Source: JAIMBK01 sp040755975 (GTDB taxonomy: Bacteria > Bacillota > Desulfotomaculia > Desulfotomaculales > Nap2-2B). From it: DNA of 25,878 nucleotides. The position numbers were made by a program, and so were the translations under genes. The stretch covers positions 1 through 25,878 of the forward strand of contig JBFLZY010000037.1 in NCBI GenBank assembly GCA_040755975.1, given 5' to 3'. The first letter of the stretch is position 1. Every line of letters starts with the position of its first letter. The notes beneath the pieces are model-generated. The model was not told the origin of the DNA, made no database searches, and saw nothing but the letters and a program-made list of their open reading frames with translations. Shown here one piece after another: positions 7,684-14,933 of this stretch.

Positions 7684-9681
7684 CTAATCTTGCTTTAATA
7701 TAAGTCTTCTCACCCTATAAAAATTTGCCAGAAACAAATGAAGCTGAAATAATCTTTCTGCTTTAATACTTTGACCTTCCTCGTCAACCAGAAACTCCTC
7801 CCATTTTTCTTGTTCAATCGGATCAACCTGCTCAAGCACTTTTGTTGTCAACTTTTGTTTGAACCAGAAGAGGCCAATTTCTTTTTGGCGAAGCCTCAAT
7901 AATACATCCTTATAAAAACGGTCCAGCCCCCTCCTTTCCACATAATCAATAAATATAGACTTCAGCAAAACTTTTATTTCCTCAGGCAATCCATCAAACG
8001 AATCCTCCTCCGTAGATCCGGAAATATCTACTGAGCCTCGATTTTCGTAGCCCCATTGCGTCCATAGTAAACGCATCTGGAAAAGCAATTCTGGAATATA
8101 AAGTTTTCCATCGTCCAACGTGCAAAATTTTAACCAGTTCCCATAGGTAAAGCCATTTTCTGATTCTGCAAGTTTAACGAATTGATCCCTAAGCCAGGGT
8201 ATATCCAATCTCCGTTTCATCTGCAAAAGAATTTCCCTTTGAAAACGGTCCTTCCCTTTTTCCTTAACATAATGGTTAAAAATCTGTCCGGCGTAATAAT
8301 GTAGCTGCGGAAAGGATTTAGTAATAATTTGCTTTCTATCCTCCGGCTGCGGAAGATCTTCGTTTATGTGATGGAGATAAAACCGGAATAGCTTCCAGCC
8401 ATCCCATTCCACATTAACCCCTTGTCCTTCTTTTAGAGGAAAGAGATCGAGATAATCGTTCAGGGTGAATTCACCTTCTCCTGCCATCTGAACCATGGAA
8501 GCCCTGAACCGGCTTCGCACTCCCGCTTCCTGGAGTGCTTCTGGACGTTGAAGACGATGCAGCTCCTTTTCGCTAACGTTTTCTGCAATCTTTTTAGCCA
8601 GTTTCCAGGCCATATGCAAAGCCCTTTCAGAGTGGTTACAAATGTATGTCTGGTATAAAGCAAAAAGTTTAGGAGAAGCACCCTTTTTCTTTCCTTCTGG
8701 ATAAAGATTCGGATAGTCACGCTTATTTAAAATGCATTGAAAAAGGGAATAGCGCGGGTTTTTCCCCTCGGTTTTAATAAGTGAAGCGAGATCGGGTTCC
8801 AGCCCTTCTTTTACAGCTTCCCATAAAAAGATGATAGCCGAATTGGGGATTTCCTCTATCATACAATCGGGAGAAGTACCAGAATTACTGAATCGCCAAA
8901 TGTATAGGGCGGTTCCCGCAGGAACGCTGCCATAATACTTCTCTTTTTGGAGGCGCTTAAAAACTTCGAAAATTCTCTTCATAATTACATTATTTCCTTC
9001 ATTACTCCCCAAAGTTTCATAAATACCGGAGTAGACACGTCCTCTTACCTCATTAACAATATCCCGTACCAGTTCATACCAGAATTCAATTGAAGTAGAC
9101 TGAAACACAACTAATCTGCCGTCAAGTAAAATCAGCCCCATTGGAAGGTAATGGATTGCAAAGAGGCATTTAGCGCATATATAAGGTGGCTGGGAACCTG
9201 CCGGAAGTGCCTGGGCGTCGCTTCCTAAGCTACCTGCCAGAGGAAACCAATCTCTACCCACCCATCTTTCTTCGGGTGCCTTCCTCCCGTTATCTTCAAC
9301 AGCTTTCTTAAATACTCGAGCAAGATTAAAATCAGAGAACTCGCCGCACGCCCAGCATTTTAATCCTTTTCCTGGTTTTCTTATTTCATTTAGCAGTCCT
9401 TCAAGTACACTCCTATAAATAGCTTTATTTGTGCCAGATGGCCCTCCTTTATATCCGTAAGATGCTTGATAAAGGGGGTTGTTTGTTCCAAATACTTGGG
9501 TGAAGGCTTTAAGTTTTGAATTCCATTCCGTCAATTGCAAGCCATCACCATGTACTCTTTTAAGATCAGCCAGGGTAAGTTCGTCAATTTTATTAAGTCC
9601 CGCCAACGAACTTATAACAGCTAATCCTGTATCAACAAAGGGATTCCCTGATAATTCAATTTTTATATTTTCACAATCCAT
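7684..9681 (-). CDS. cas8b1: Cascade large subunit Cas8b1/Cst1 (CXXC-CXXC, type I-B)
   Basis: A 665-residue protein with the two zinc-finger-like pairs that define Cst1: CWAC at 109-112 and CAKC at 169-172. It also opens with SGNPFVDTGLAVISSLAG, the conserved start of the family. In type I-B Cascade the large subunit recognises the PAM and helps unwind target DNA. The ATG at 9681 is preferred to one ten codons upstream: the intervening bases contain a full AGGAGGT, though the spacing to the ATG is long (about 11-12 bases). The C-terminal half, with repeated charged helices, is less conserved and not recognisable by eye. Composition is AT-rich like the other cas genes. It is the first cas gene; a cas6 gene, which often precedes it in Tneap loci, is absent. 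Confidence 0.9.
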   Translation of the reverse strand: MDCENIKIELSGNPFVDTGLAVISSLAGLNKIDELTLADLKRVHGDGLQLTEWNSKLKAFTQVFGTNNPLYQASYGYKGGPSGTNKAIYRSVLEGLLNEIRKPGKGLKCWACGEFSDFNLARVFKKAVEDNGRKAPEERWVGRDWFPLAGSLGSDAQALPAGSQPPYICAKCLFAIHYLPMGLILLDGRLVVFQSTSIEFWYELVRDIVNEVRGRVYSGIYETLGSNEGNNVIMKRIFEVFKRLQKEKYYGSVPAGTALYIWRFSNSGTSPDCMIEEIPNSAIIFLWEAVKEGLEPDLASLIKTEGKNPRYSLFQCILNKRDYPNLYPEGKKKGASPKLFALYQTYICNHSERALHMAWKLAKKIAENVSEKELHRLQRPEALQEAGVRSRFRASMVQMAGEGEFTLNDYLDLFPLKEGQGVNVEWDGWKLFRFYLHHINEDLPQPEDRKQIITKSFPQLHYYAGQIFNHYVKEKGKDRFQREILLQMKRRLDIPWLRDQFVKLAESENGFTYGNWLKFCTLDDGKLYIPELLFQMRLLWTQWGYENRGSVDISGSTEEDSFDGLPEEIKVLLKSIFIDYVERRGLDRFYKDVLLRLRQKEIGLFWFKQKLTTKVLEQVDPIEQEKWEEFLVDEEGQSIKAERLFQLHLFLANFYRVRRLILKQD

Positions 9682-9789
9682 AAAACAAAAGCACCTCCTA
9701 CCCATCCCCAATCAATTTTCCCATACATATTTCGTCCACTGTAAATGAATGATTTCACTGCAAAAATCTTTTTTATACCATGAAATCTC
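9682..9789 (-). other. AT-rich leader upstream of the cas genes
   Basis: This 108-base gap between the membrane protein stop and cas8b1 is AT-rich and is the likely place for a cas promoter. I see no -35/-10 pair with good spacing that I would defend. It contains no repeat-spacer structure. An open frame across it (9663-9887) overlaps cas8b1 and has no recognisable product. Confidence 0.4.
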
Positions 9790-10323
9790 CTACATTTCGT
9801 AACCCATTGGCAAAGGAAACCCTTTATGTTGGTTAGCCTGTGAGCAAAAGAGGGTTTTTGTACCAAAATAATAAATGAGTAAACCATTAAAATGTTTAAT
9901 TACTGTGATCTCCCCCCACCATCCGCTGACGAGCAGCGCCGCCAGCAGCCACGGCCAGGGGGTGCAGGTGCTGCGCGGCTGCGGAGCTTTGCCTGCGCTG
10001 TCAGGATCGTCGCCGCCGCCGGAAAAAAGCGACCCCAGCACGCCTATGCCGAACAGCAGCGCCCCGAAGCCGGTGAAGATCATCCAGAACCAGAAGGGCA
10101 GGCCCGCCAAACTGTGTAAAATGCAGGCTGCAATGGCGGCAAGGCCCGCCAGGGCGCCAAACACGAACAAGACAACGGCAAGCAGCAAAGCCAGCAGAAT
10201 AAGAAGAACCAGCAGCACCGGCGACGCAACTGCCAACCCGGCGGCGCCCAGAAAGATGTAGCCCAAGACCCGGCAAACCCACAATAAACGTCTTTGGAGC
10301 CGCATCCTTCGTGATGGCAGCAT
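9790..10323 (-). CDS. small multi-pass membrane protein, C-terminal tail probably replaced
   Basis: A 177-residue protein of unknown family. It starts with a basic stretch (MLPSRRMRLQRRLLW), then has Leu/Val/Ala-rich membrane segments at about residues 15-33, 35-58, 59-75 and 77-100. A Gly/Asp/Pro-rich loop (101-120) and another hydrophobic piece (123-136) follow. ATG 10323 is preferred to an in-frame TTG upstream because CGGAGGG lies just before it. Base composition changes sharply at about 9910: codons before this are GC-rich, while the last ~40 (ITVIKHFNGLLIYYF onward) are AT-rich like the cas genes, which suggests the original 3' end was replaced when the cas block arrived. It lies between the WYL regulator and cas8b1 in the same direction. 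A functional link to CRISPR is possible but unproven. Confidence 0.6.
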   Translation of the reverse strand: MLPSRRMRLQRRLLWVCRVLGYIFLGAAGLAVASPVLLVLLILLALLLAVVLFVFGALAGLAAIAACILHSLAGLPFWFWMIFTGFGALLFGIGVLGSLFSGGGDDPDSAGKAPQPRSTCTPWPWLLAALLVSGWWGEITVIKHFNGLLIYYFGTKTLFCSQANQHKGFPLPMGYEM

Positions 10324-10347
10324 AACCTTGCCCTCCGGCCGGACGTG

Positions 10348-10374
10348 ATTCAAAATTAGGTGCTAATTTTGAAT
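10348..10374. promoter_or_regulatory. 27-bp perfect inverted repeat, candidate operator
   Basis: ATTCAAAATTAG at 10348-10359 is followed by GTG and the exact reverse complement CTAATTTTGAAT at 10363-10374. It lies 24 bases upstream of the membrane protein start and 19 bases after the WYL regulator stop, in the promoter position for the membrane protein. No T-run follows on the minus strand, so it is a poor terminator and a good candidate binding site for a dimeric regulator, perhaps the adjacent WYL protein. Confidence 0.55.
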
Positions 10375-10393
10375 TTAACAAATCGCACTGCAA

Positions 10394-11407
10394 TCAGCGA
10401 TCAGTGCATTCAGCCTCCGAAAAATTTTTTTCGGAGACATTTTCATAGACGCGAACCATCTTCCGGATCTCTTCCGCCACCTCCCGCCGCAGGTTTTCCG
10501 GGGCCAGCACTTCGGCGTGGCTGCCGTAGCTCATCACCCAGCGCCTGACCTCCGCCAGGCCGCCGGTGTGAAAGTGCAAAAGCAGTCCGCCGTCCGGCAT
10601 CCCTTCGCTTTCCTGGGTGGGGTGCCAGCGCCGCTCCCGGATGTAGCGGGCCTGGTAGGCATCGAACCGGATCACCACTTCCACGGGTTCGTCGCCCCGC
10701 TCCGCCTGAAAAGCCTGGGCCAGCCATTTTTCCACCGAAAAATCCGGGTCCCGCCGGAAGCCACGGGGCAGCAGCGCCCACCGTTCGACGCGGCCGGCGT
10801 GAAAGGTGCGCATTTCCCCCCGCAGGTGATCGAAGGCGATCAGGTACCAGTCGCCGCGCAGGTTGCACAGGTGATAGGGTTCCACCACCCGGGTCTGCCG
10901 GGCGTCCCGGCTGGCCGTGTAGTATTGGATTTCCACCTGGCGGCAGTTCTGGATGGCCCGGTGCAGGTCCAGGAGCAATTCTTCCTTTACCGTGACCAAC
11001 GGCGGGGCGGCAACCACGTAGCACGCGCGCAGTTCTTCCAGGTCCACCCGCACCTGCCCTTTTAAACCCGCCGTAATTTTCTCCACCGCCGAGCGCAGCG
11101 GCGCCTCGAAGGCGGTGCCCAGGTAGCGCCGGGCCACTTCCACGCTCAAGAAAAAGGCCAGCAGTTCCCCCTCCGTCACCAGCACCGACGGCAGGGCCCA
11201 GTTCGGGTCCGTGTAATACCACCCCCCGCGCCGGTGATCGTAGGCCAGCGGGGCCCGCAGCCGCTCCAGCAAAAACCGCCGGTCCTGGTAAATGGTGCGC
11301 TCGCTGACCTCCAGTTCGCGGGCCAGCCGGGCGGCGTTCGGGCAGTTCCCGGCGCGGATCTGCCGGTCGATTTCCAGAATCCTTTCCAGTTGCTGGCGGG
11401 CGGACAT
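10394..11407 (-). CDS. HTH-WYL domain transcriptional regulator
   Basis: A 337-residue regulator of the YafY/WYL type. An N-terminal winged helix-turn-helix spans ~5-60, with NAARLARELEVSERTIYQDRRFL as the DNA-binding helices. The WYL domain is at ~135-210 and carries the literal W187-Y188-L189 in LRGDWYLIAFDHLRGE; a WCX-type C-terminal domain spans ~240-320. WYL domains bind ligands, sometimes nucleic acid fragments, and several known members control CRISPR-Cas or DNA-damage genes. ATG 11407, preceded by GGGAGGGGG, is chosen over a start 90 bases upstream. It is GC-rich like the host, not like the cas genes. The gene reads toward the membrane protein and cas operon, with two distinctive repeats nearby (10348-10374 and 11545-11601) as possible sites. 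Confidence 0.9.
   Translation of the reverse strand: MSARQQLERILEIDRQIRAGNCPNAARLARELEVSERTIYQDRRFLLERLRAPLAYDHRRGGWYYTDPNWALPSVLVTEGELLAFFLSVEVARRYLGTAFEAPLRSAVEKITAGLKGQVRVDLEELRACYVVAAPPLVTVKEELLLDLHRAIQNCRQVEIQYYTASRDARQTRVVEPYHLCNLRGDWYLIAFDHLRGEMRTFHAGRVERWALLPRGFRRDPDFSVEKWLAQAFQAERGDEPVEVVIRFDAYQARYIRERRWHPTQESEGMPDGGLLLHFHTGGLAEVRRWVMSYGSHAEVLAPENLRREVAEEIRKMVRVYENVSEKNFSEAECTDR
10415..10436. repeat. 22-bp palindrome in the 3' end of the WYL gene
   Basis: CTCCGAAAAA (10415-10424), two T, then TTTTTCGGAG (10427-10436) form a perfect 10-bp inverted repeat inside the last codons of the WYL regulator. It could fold in RNA, but the stem is mostly A-U and no T-run follows, so it is not a convincing terminator. 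Confidence 0.5.
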
Positions 11408-11544
11408 CGTCTCGCCCCCTCCCGCTTTTCCGCCTGCTTTATTTGCGGTCACTCTTGCTTTCCTTAAAAAGCCGGCCTTAAGTGCCTGTATGCCCATCTT
11501 TCTAAGGCAACCAGCATTTTCATCAATTGTCGCATTTATCCTTC

Positions 11545-11601
11545 GATTACCTTATTCTTCGACATACGTTAAGAAATTTCCTTCCGGGAGATTACCTTAT
11601 T
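11545..11601. promoter_or_regulatory. 12-bp direct repeats upstream of the WYL regulator
   Basis: GATTACCTTATT occurs at 11545-11556 and 11590-11601, 45 bases apart, in the AT-rich gap upstream of the WYL gene (read on its own strand as AATAAGGTAATC). The copies are exact and on the same face of the helix to within a few bases (about four turns), which fits binding sites for a regulator, possibly autoregulation. Confidence 0.45.
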
Positions 11602-11665
11602 GGATAATTTTTCTTAATTTTGCGGGAAAAAGAGAGGGGCTTTGGAGATTTCCCGGCTCGCCGGG

Positions 11666-11950
11666 TTAAAAAAAGGCCACGGGAATGTCGAGGTTTTTCA
11701 GCAGCTCCGTACGCACAAACCGGGCGACGATTTCCTTTTCCCTCGCCGTCACCCGGTCGCGCCCGGGGATGACGTGCACGGTAACGTAGGCCAGGCAAAA
11801 GGGCTCGTCGCCCGCCGGGCGGTACTGGGCCTGCACCCGGTAGCGGGTGGGCTCCTTGTGGATGTTGTACGGCCGGCCGGGAAGAAAAAAGGACGAAACC
11901 ACTTTTTCGTCCTGTATTTCGTAAACACCCCAGTCGTACGAATACCTCAT
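11666..11950 (-). CDS. hypothetical protein, 94 aa
   Basis: A short protein opening MRYSYDWGVYEIQDEKVVSSFF. It has balanced codon use and a Tyr/Arg-rich middle (HKEPTRYRVQAQYRPAG), ending RTELLKNLDIPVAFF. I recognise no family. The start at 11950 is preferred to an ATG nine codons earlier because AAGGAG lies about 10 bases upstream of it and nothing lies before the other. It follows the PHP-family gene by 32 bases and is probably co-transcribed with it. The same frame continues open through that gene, but that extension is a shadow. Confidence 0.6.
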   Translation of the reverse strand: MRYSYDWGVYEIQDEKVVSSFFLPGRPYNIHKEPTRYRVQAQYRPAGDEPFCLAYVTVHVIPGRDRVTAREKEIVARFVRTELLKNLDIPVAFF

Positions 11951-11982
11951 TACGACCTGGCTCCTTCCGGCAAGCATTTTTT

Positions 11983-12798
11983 TTATCCCAGGCCAATGGA
12001 CCTCATTCGGCGGCGTTTTTCGAAAACGGCCGCTTCCCGGTAGCCGGCCGCCTGAAGCAAACGCTGCGCTTCCGGCCAGGCGTACCCCACCTGGGCGGGG
12101 GCGTGGGCGTCCGAACCGGCGGTGACCGGCACGTTGCGTTCCCGGCACACCTTCAAAAAGTCCAGCGCCGGATAGATTTCGCCGGCGGGCGCCCTTAAGC
12201 CCGCGGTGTTTACCTCCACGCAGACCCCGCACCCGGCAAAGACGGCCGCCGTCTCCTCGTACCAGGGGCGCAGGTCGCCCTCGGGCCGGTAGCCGAACTT
12301 TTTCACCAGGTCCGGGTGCGCCATAATATCGAACAGCCCGGAGCGGGCCGCTTCCTGAAGAAGCCCAAAATAATCGTCGTAGATCTCGCGGATGTCCCGC
12401 ACCCCGTAGCCGGCCAGTTTGGCCGGGTGGTCGAAGCCCCAGCCGTCGATGTAATGTACGGAGCCAATTACGTAGTCGAAGGGGAATTGCGAAAGCACAG
12501 CCGCCAGCTTTTCCGTTTGCCCGGGGATGAAATCGGCCTCGATGCCCAGGCGGATGGTCAGGTCGGGGTTTTCTTCCCGCAGCCTGGCCACCTCCGCGAC
12601 GTACCCCGCCAACTCTTCTTCCCGCATGGCCAGGCCGGGATCGCGCTCCCCCTCCGGCAGCCAGTACATGGGAATGTGGTCGGCAAAACCGATTTCCTTC
12701 AACCCGGCGGCGCGGGCCGCCGCCACGTAGGCGTCCGGCGCCCCCGCCGCGTGACCGCAGCGCCGGGTGTGGATGTGATAGTCGGGTAAGAATTTCAA
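11983..12798 (-). CDS. PHP-family histidinol-phosphatase-like phosphoesterase
   Basis: A 271-residue enzyme of the PHP (polymerase and histidinol phosphatase) superfamily, HisJ/HisK type. The metal-binding residues appear in the expected order: H8-x-H10 in DYHIHTRRCGH, D40-H41 in FADHIPMYW, E87 and D89 in GIEADF, H in GSVHYIDGW, H in IMAHPDLVKKFG, and D-x-H in GSDAHAPAQVG. Family members hydrolyse L-histidinol phosphate to histidinol in histidine synthesis, but related PHP proteins act on other phosphoesters. There are no his genes nearby, so the substrate is not proven by context. It lies 18 bases after the MetE-like gene in the same direction. Confidence 0.85.
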   Translation of the reverse strand: MKFLPDYHIHTRRCGHAAGAPDAYVAAARAAGLKEIGFADHIPMYWLPEGERDPGLAMREEELAGYVAEVARLREENPDLTIRLGIEADFIPGQTEKLAAVLSQFPFDYVIGSVHYIDGWGFDHPAKLAGYGVRDIREIYDDYFGLLQEAARSGLFDIMAHPDLVKKFGYRPEGDLRPWYEETAAVFAGCGVCVEVNTAGLRAPAGEIYPALDFLKVCRERNVPVTAGSDAHAPAQVGYAWPEAQRLLQAAGYREAAVFEKRRRMRSIGLG

Positions 12799-12816
12799 TT
12801 CTTTCCCTGCTTTCTA

Positions 12817-13914
12817 TTAAAGTAAGCAACCAGCGCCGCCCGCCCGAACCATCCCGGACACCGCCCGGGTCAGCCGGTAAATGCGCCGGGCCAGCTCCGG
12901 GGCCAGAAGACCGGCACCGCAGGCGGGAGTGATCAGAGCCTGCCTTTTCAGGAGTTCCCTGGGCAAACCGCGCTTTTCCAGCTCCCCCCACAACCCGGCC
13001 AGCTTTCCGGCCAGGTTCTGTTCGTCTTCCTCCCCGGCCTTCTCCGAGGTAGGCACAATCCCCCAGGCAACCGCGCCCCCCCGCTCCAAAAAAGCCCCCG
13101 CTTCCCGGGCGTAAGGATAAAGAGACTCCCCGAAGTTGTAAGCGTCCAGGTTAACGATGTCCAGAGCCAGTTCATCGGCGAAGAGAATGGACCAGTCGAT
13201 GGCGTCGCAGGAATGCACTCCCGCCAGGGCGCCGGCCCCGTGGACGGCCCGGACGATTTCCCCCAGGTCGGCGGCAATCATTTCCTTTGTTACGGTGATG
13301 AAGCTGAACCGGCCGTAAACGCTTACGCCGGGGTCGTCGATGAAAATTATCGCCGGTCGCCCCAGCCCTGCCAGGGCCAGCGCCTGCCAGCGGGCGTGCA
13401 GGGCCAGCGCCTGCCTGATCAACTCGCGCAGCTGCTCGTTGTAATAGGCCGGGCGGCCCTGCTCGTCCTTGAGCGCAAAGCCGATGGTCAACGGGCCGGC
13501 CAGTTGCCCCTTAAAATATAGGGCTTCCTGCGCCCCCCTCTCCTTTACCTGCCCCGCAAAGGCGTAAAATCCGGCGGCCGCTTCCCGGGGAAAGGCAAAC
13601 TCCGCCAGGGCCTCCCGGTCGCCCTCCTGCGCCCGCAGATACAGGTCGTAAAACTCCGTCAGGCGCTCCGCCCAGGCGGGGGCGGCGGTGTTGAAAAAAG
13701 CCCGCCCGGAGCCGGCGTCCACCGTCAAAACACCCGTCTTCACCAGCGGGGTCAGAAATTGGAAAACAAACCCCTCTTCCCTCCCCCGCTGCGGCAGTTG
13801 CGGCCAGTGCGGGATTTCGGGCAGATTTTCCCAAATCGGCCCCAGGGCCTCTTCCGGCTCCGTAAACGGCAGGCTGCCGATCCCCGTCGCCAGGCCGGCG
13901 GGACGAAAAATCAT
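12817..13914 (-). CDS. MetE C-domain / UROD-like methyltransferase family protein
   Basis: A 365-residue single-domain protein resembling the C-terminal domain of cobalamin-independent methionine synthase and the UROD fold. The N-terminus ATGIGSLPFTEPEEAL and then PEIPHWPQLP is the family opening. H234 and C236 in AGVHSCDAID and C332 in LITPACGAGLL match the zinc-ligand positions of MetE, where zinc activates a thiol methyl acceptor. IIFIDDPGVSVYG is a further conserved block. The length is half that of full MetE, as in archaeal-type and clostridial homologues whose methyl donor is unknown or a corrinoid protein. ATG 13914 is chosen (GGGGGT just upstream) over a start 12 codons earlier. Whether it makes methionine or handles another methylated compound cannot be told. 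Confidence 0.8.
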   Translation of the reverse strand: MIFRPAGLATGIGSLPFTEPEEALGPIWENLPEIPHWPQLPQRGREEGFVFQFLTPLVKTGVLTVDAGSGRAFFNTAAPAWAERLTEFYDLYLRAQEGDREALAEFAFPREAAAGFYAFAGQVKERGAQEALYFKGQLAGPLTIGFALKDEQGRPAYYNEQLRELIRQALALHARWQALALAGLGRPAIIFIDDPGVSVYGRFSFITVTKEMIAADLGEIVRAVHGAGALAGVHSCDAIDWSILFADELALDIVNLDAYNFGESLYPYAREAGAFLERGGAVAWGIVPTSEKAGEEDEQNLAGKLAGLWGELEKRGLPRELLKRQALITPACGAGLLAPELARRIYRLTRAVSGMVRAGGAGCLL

Positions 13915-13949
13915 GAAATAGCAACCCCCGTGGTAAAAGATCCGAAGCA

Positions 13950-13970
13950 AAAATTGTCAGCTAAACTGAC
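13950..13970 (-). terminator. possible weak terminator after fdhD
   Basis: On the minus strand GTCAG-TTTAG-CTGAC is followed at once by AATTTTTGC. The stem is only 5 bp, so it may reduce rather than stop read-through from fdhD into the MetE-like gene. Confidence 0.4.
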
Positions 13971-14019
13971 GTTATTATATACAACTTAACTGTCTCCAGT
14001 AAAGGAAATTCTTTTTTTG

Positions 14020-14814
14020 TTATGCATCAACCTTCACCCGCTCCGGCCGGGTGTAGATATTCAAGCGGTCACCCCGGACAAAACCAACCACGCCGATGTT
14101 CAACTTTTCCGCCATATCCAGGGCAAGATCAGTGGGAGCAGCTCTCGATACAATCAGGGGCACACCGGCTCTGGCCGCTTTGACAACTATTTCAGAAGAA
14201 ATCCGGCCGGAAAGAAAAATAAGTTTATCCTGGAAAGATACGGCATCCAGGAAGGCCCGTCCCAGTACCTTATCAACGGCATTGTGCCGTCCGATATCTT
14301 CGTCGAAATAAATGATTTCCCGCGGCGTACAAAGGGCTGCGTTATGGGTGCCGCCGGTTGTTCGAAAGGTTACGCTCCGCTTTTCTCTTTCTTCATTTAA
14401 CGCTTTAATCTGATCAACGGTCACGGTAAATTCCGCCTTGATCGGCGCCAACCCGGCATCATTCATGAAATAAAAGGTAGAGCGCCCCCGGCCGCAACAT
14501 GAAGCGAGGCAACGTTTTAAGAATAAGGATTCGGCCGCCGTGGATCGGGCGGTTTCAACCCAGACAAGGCCTTCATTCAGCAGCACTTTGATGTCTAAAA
14601 GATCTTTTCGATCCGTGATTATTCCCTCAACGAATAAAAAACCGGCCACTAAGGCGTCTATCGAGAAGGGTGAACAAACCACGGTTATAAATTCCTGATC
14701 GTTTAAAAAAATGGTAATTGGAACCTCTCTGACCACTTCATCCTCAACACGCTCGGCTAAATAATCTTTTACTCGCACAAGCGGTACTCTGGAGATCAAA
14801 GAATCTTGTTCCAA
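14020..14814 (-). CDS. fdhD: FdhD, sulfur carrier for formate dehydrogenase maturation
   Basis: A 264-residue FdhD protein. In E. coli FdhD passes sulfur from IscS to the Mo-bis-MGD cofactor, which is needed for formate dehydrogenase activity. Diagnostic blocks are VVCSPFSIDALVAGFLFVEG, TGGTHNAALC, FDEDIGRHNAVDKV, SGRISSEIVVKAA and the C-terminal GFVRGDRLNIYT. The cysteine loop reads RCLASCCGRGR (C102, C106, C107), so it has cysteines but not the exact CxxC spacing of the E. coli protein. The start is a TTG with GGGGAGGT seven bases upstream. A plausible client is the molybdopterin enzyme at 23548-25626, though no gene here is clearly a formate dehydrogenase. Confidence 0.95.
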   Translation of the reverse strand: MEQDSLISRVPLVRVKDYLAERVEDEVVREVPITIFLNDQEFITVVCSPFSIDALVAGFLFVEGIITDRKDLLDIKVLLNEGLVWVETARSTAAESLFLKRCLASCCGRGRSTFYFMNDAGLAPIKAEFTVTVDQIKALNEEREKRSVTFRTTGGTHNAALCTPREIIYFDEDIGRHNAVDKVLGRAFLDAVSFQDKLIFLSGRISSEIVVKAARAGVPLIVSRAAPTDLALDMAEKLNIGVVGFVRGDRLNIYTRPERVKVDA

Positions 14815-14906
14815 CTTACATACCTCCCCAGCATTCTACACTTACTTCTCTTTATAATATTTCCCGCAATTTAATTTTTTTCCTTTTCCGCTGGCTGTTA
14901 CCGGAA

Positions 14907-14933
14907 GGGACGATTCAACCGGTTGATTGTCCC
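14907..14933. repeat. hairpin overlapping the SDR stop codon
   Basis: GGGAC and GTCCC flank a perfect CAACCGGTTG core, giving an almost complete inverted repeat with one small bulge across the end of the SDR gene. There is no T-run, so it may stabilise or process the transcript end rather than terminate it. Confidence 0.35.

Noticed and set aside
3371..9681. CRISPR-associated transposon (Tn7-like, I-B CAST)
   Set aside because: Cas3 is present and intact with HD and helicase motifs, and no TnsA/B/C or TniQ gene is seen.
9663..9887. Minus-strand 74-aa ORF before cas8b1
   Set aside because: It overlaps the membrane protein tail and the cas8b1 start in another frame, has no good ribosome site and no recognisable features; it is not a cas6.
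10443..11222. Minus-strand 259-aa ORF inside the WYL regulator
   Set aside because: Gly/Pro/Arg-rich out-of-frame shadow of a high-GC gene.
11666..12991. Minus-strand 441-aa ORF
   Set aside because: Only its last ~94 codons look like a protein. The upstream part is Gly/Arg/Pro-rich shadow of the PHP-family gene and the MetE-like gene.
14020..14814. FdhD as proof of a formate dehydrogenase in the window
   Set aside because: The molybdopterin enzyme lacks a recognisable formate dehydrogenase signature such as a Sec/Cys-His-Gly site; FdhD only suggests a bis-MGD client.
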